Below are positions 63,878 to 64,000 of a stretch of 64,000 bases of DNA, piece by piece. The DNA comes from B1 sp034439755 (GTDB lineage: Bacteria; Bacteroidota; Bacteroidia; UKL13-3): the NCBI GenBank assembly GCA_034439755.1, contig JAWXAZ010000098.1:1-64000 (forward strand). Direction: 5' to 3'. The notes beneath the pieces were generated by a model. The model was given only the letters and a program-made list of their open reading frames with translations. It had not been told where the DNA came from and searched no databases. The number at the start of each line of letters is the position of its first letter. Position 1 is the first letter of the stretch. The translations under genes were made by a program, and so were the position numbers.

Positions 63878-64000
63878 ATGGCCAAAACGCATGCTACTTT
63901 TTTTTGCAAGAACTGTGGGGCTTCCGCCGCCAAATGGATAGGAAAATGTCCGGCTTGTGGCGAGTGGAATTCTTACGTAGAAGAAGTTGTACACAAAGAG
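63878..64000 (+). CDS. radA: DNA repair protein RadA, N-terminal part (cut by window edge)
   Basis: The first 41 codons of RadA, open to the end of the window. The zinc finger is complete: FFCKNCG (C10, C13) and KCPACGEW (C24, C27), with the typical AKWIGKCPACGEWNS. RadA is a RecA-like helicase that helps branch migration in recombination repair. The ATP-binding part lies outside the window. Confidence 0.93.
   Translation, partial: MAKTHATFFCKNCGASAAKWIGKCPACGEWNSYVEEVVHKE

Overview
The window is chromosomal DNA from a member of the Bacteroidota. Several lines of evidence agree: many secreted proteins end in type IX secretion system (T9SS) sorting domains of type A (YPNP-type) or type B (gliding-motility-associated, CHU_C). 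Promoters fit the Bacteroidota -33/-7 pattern (TTTG, TAnnTTTG). Shine-Dalgarno sequences are scarce and the DNA is AT-rich. Local gene orders such as tRNA-Gln–prs–rplY–pth are also typical. Genus cannot be told from the window. No T9SS machinery, plasmid, phage, IS element, CRISPR array or rRNA gene was seen.

Layout. 1-3100: a minus-strand tadA/ytxH-like pair, then a 2-kb dead T9SS cargo gene. 3100-7300: aspS, then an SSB-like DUF3127 protein, a GNAT/FemAB-like protein and a Ppx/GppA phosphatase on the plus strand. 7300-10100: nrnA and two double-FKBP isomerases on the minus strand. 10200-10620: ndk. 10700-25130: a large minus-strand block of two giant T9SS cargo proteins (1991 and 1267 aa), a 704-aa lipoprotein and an outer-membrane protein with eight TSP3 repeats and an OmpA domain; I read it as a surface-assembly module. 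25300-32760: minus-strand housekeeping genes (tRNA-Gln, prs, rplY, pth, cysS) with a flippase and a polysaccharide deacetylase inserted between pth and cysS. 32900-44030: plus-strand surface and glycan region with one glycosyltransferase, two T9SS cargo proteins, then four methyltransferases and two sugar-transferase-like proteins in overlapping order. 44200-49100: a 1630-aa type B T9SS protein. 49100-58380: a YyaL-type protein, trmN6, and a minus-strand run pssA–purS–M28 peptidase–GH3–lytic transglycosylase–saccharopine dehydrogenase. 58480-62750: a secreted 153-aa protein and a T9SS subtilisin-like protease. 62800-64000: a polyprenyl diphosphate synthase and the start of radA.

How they fit together. 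The dominant theme is the cell envelope: six intact T9SS cargo proteins plus one pseudogene, periplasmic folding helpers (FKBP), peptidoglycan and lipid enzymes, and a glycan-modification cluster that could act on the surface polysaccharide to which T9SS cargo is anchored. The housekeeping genes are ordinary. The least ordinary signals are the cargo/anchor operon, the methyltransferase/glycosyltransferase cluster, the nonsense-riddled pseudogene, and a 10-bp interspersed motif (GGYYYGAACC) that recurs far more often than chance predicts.
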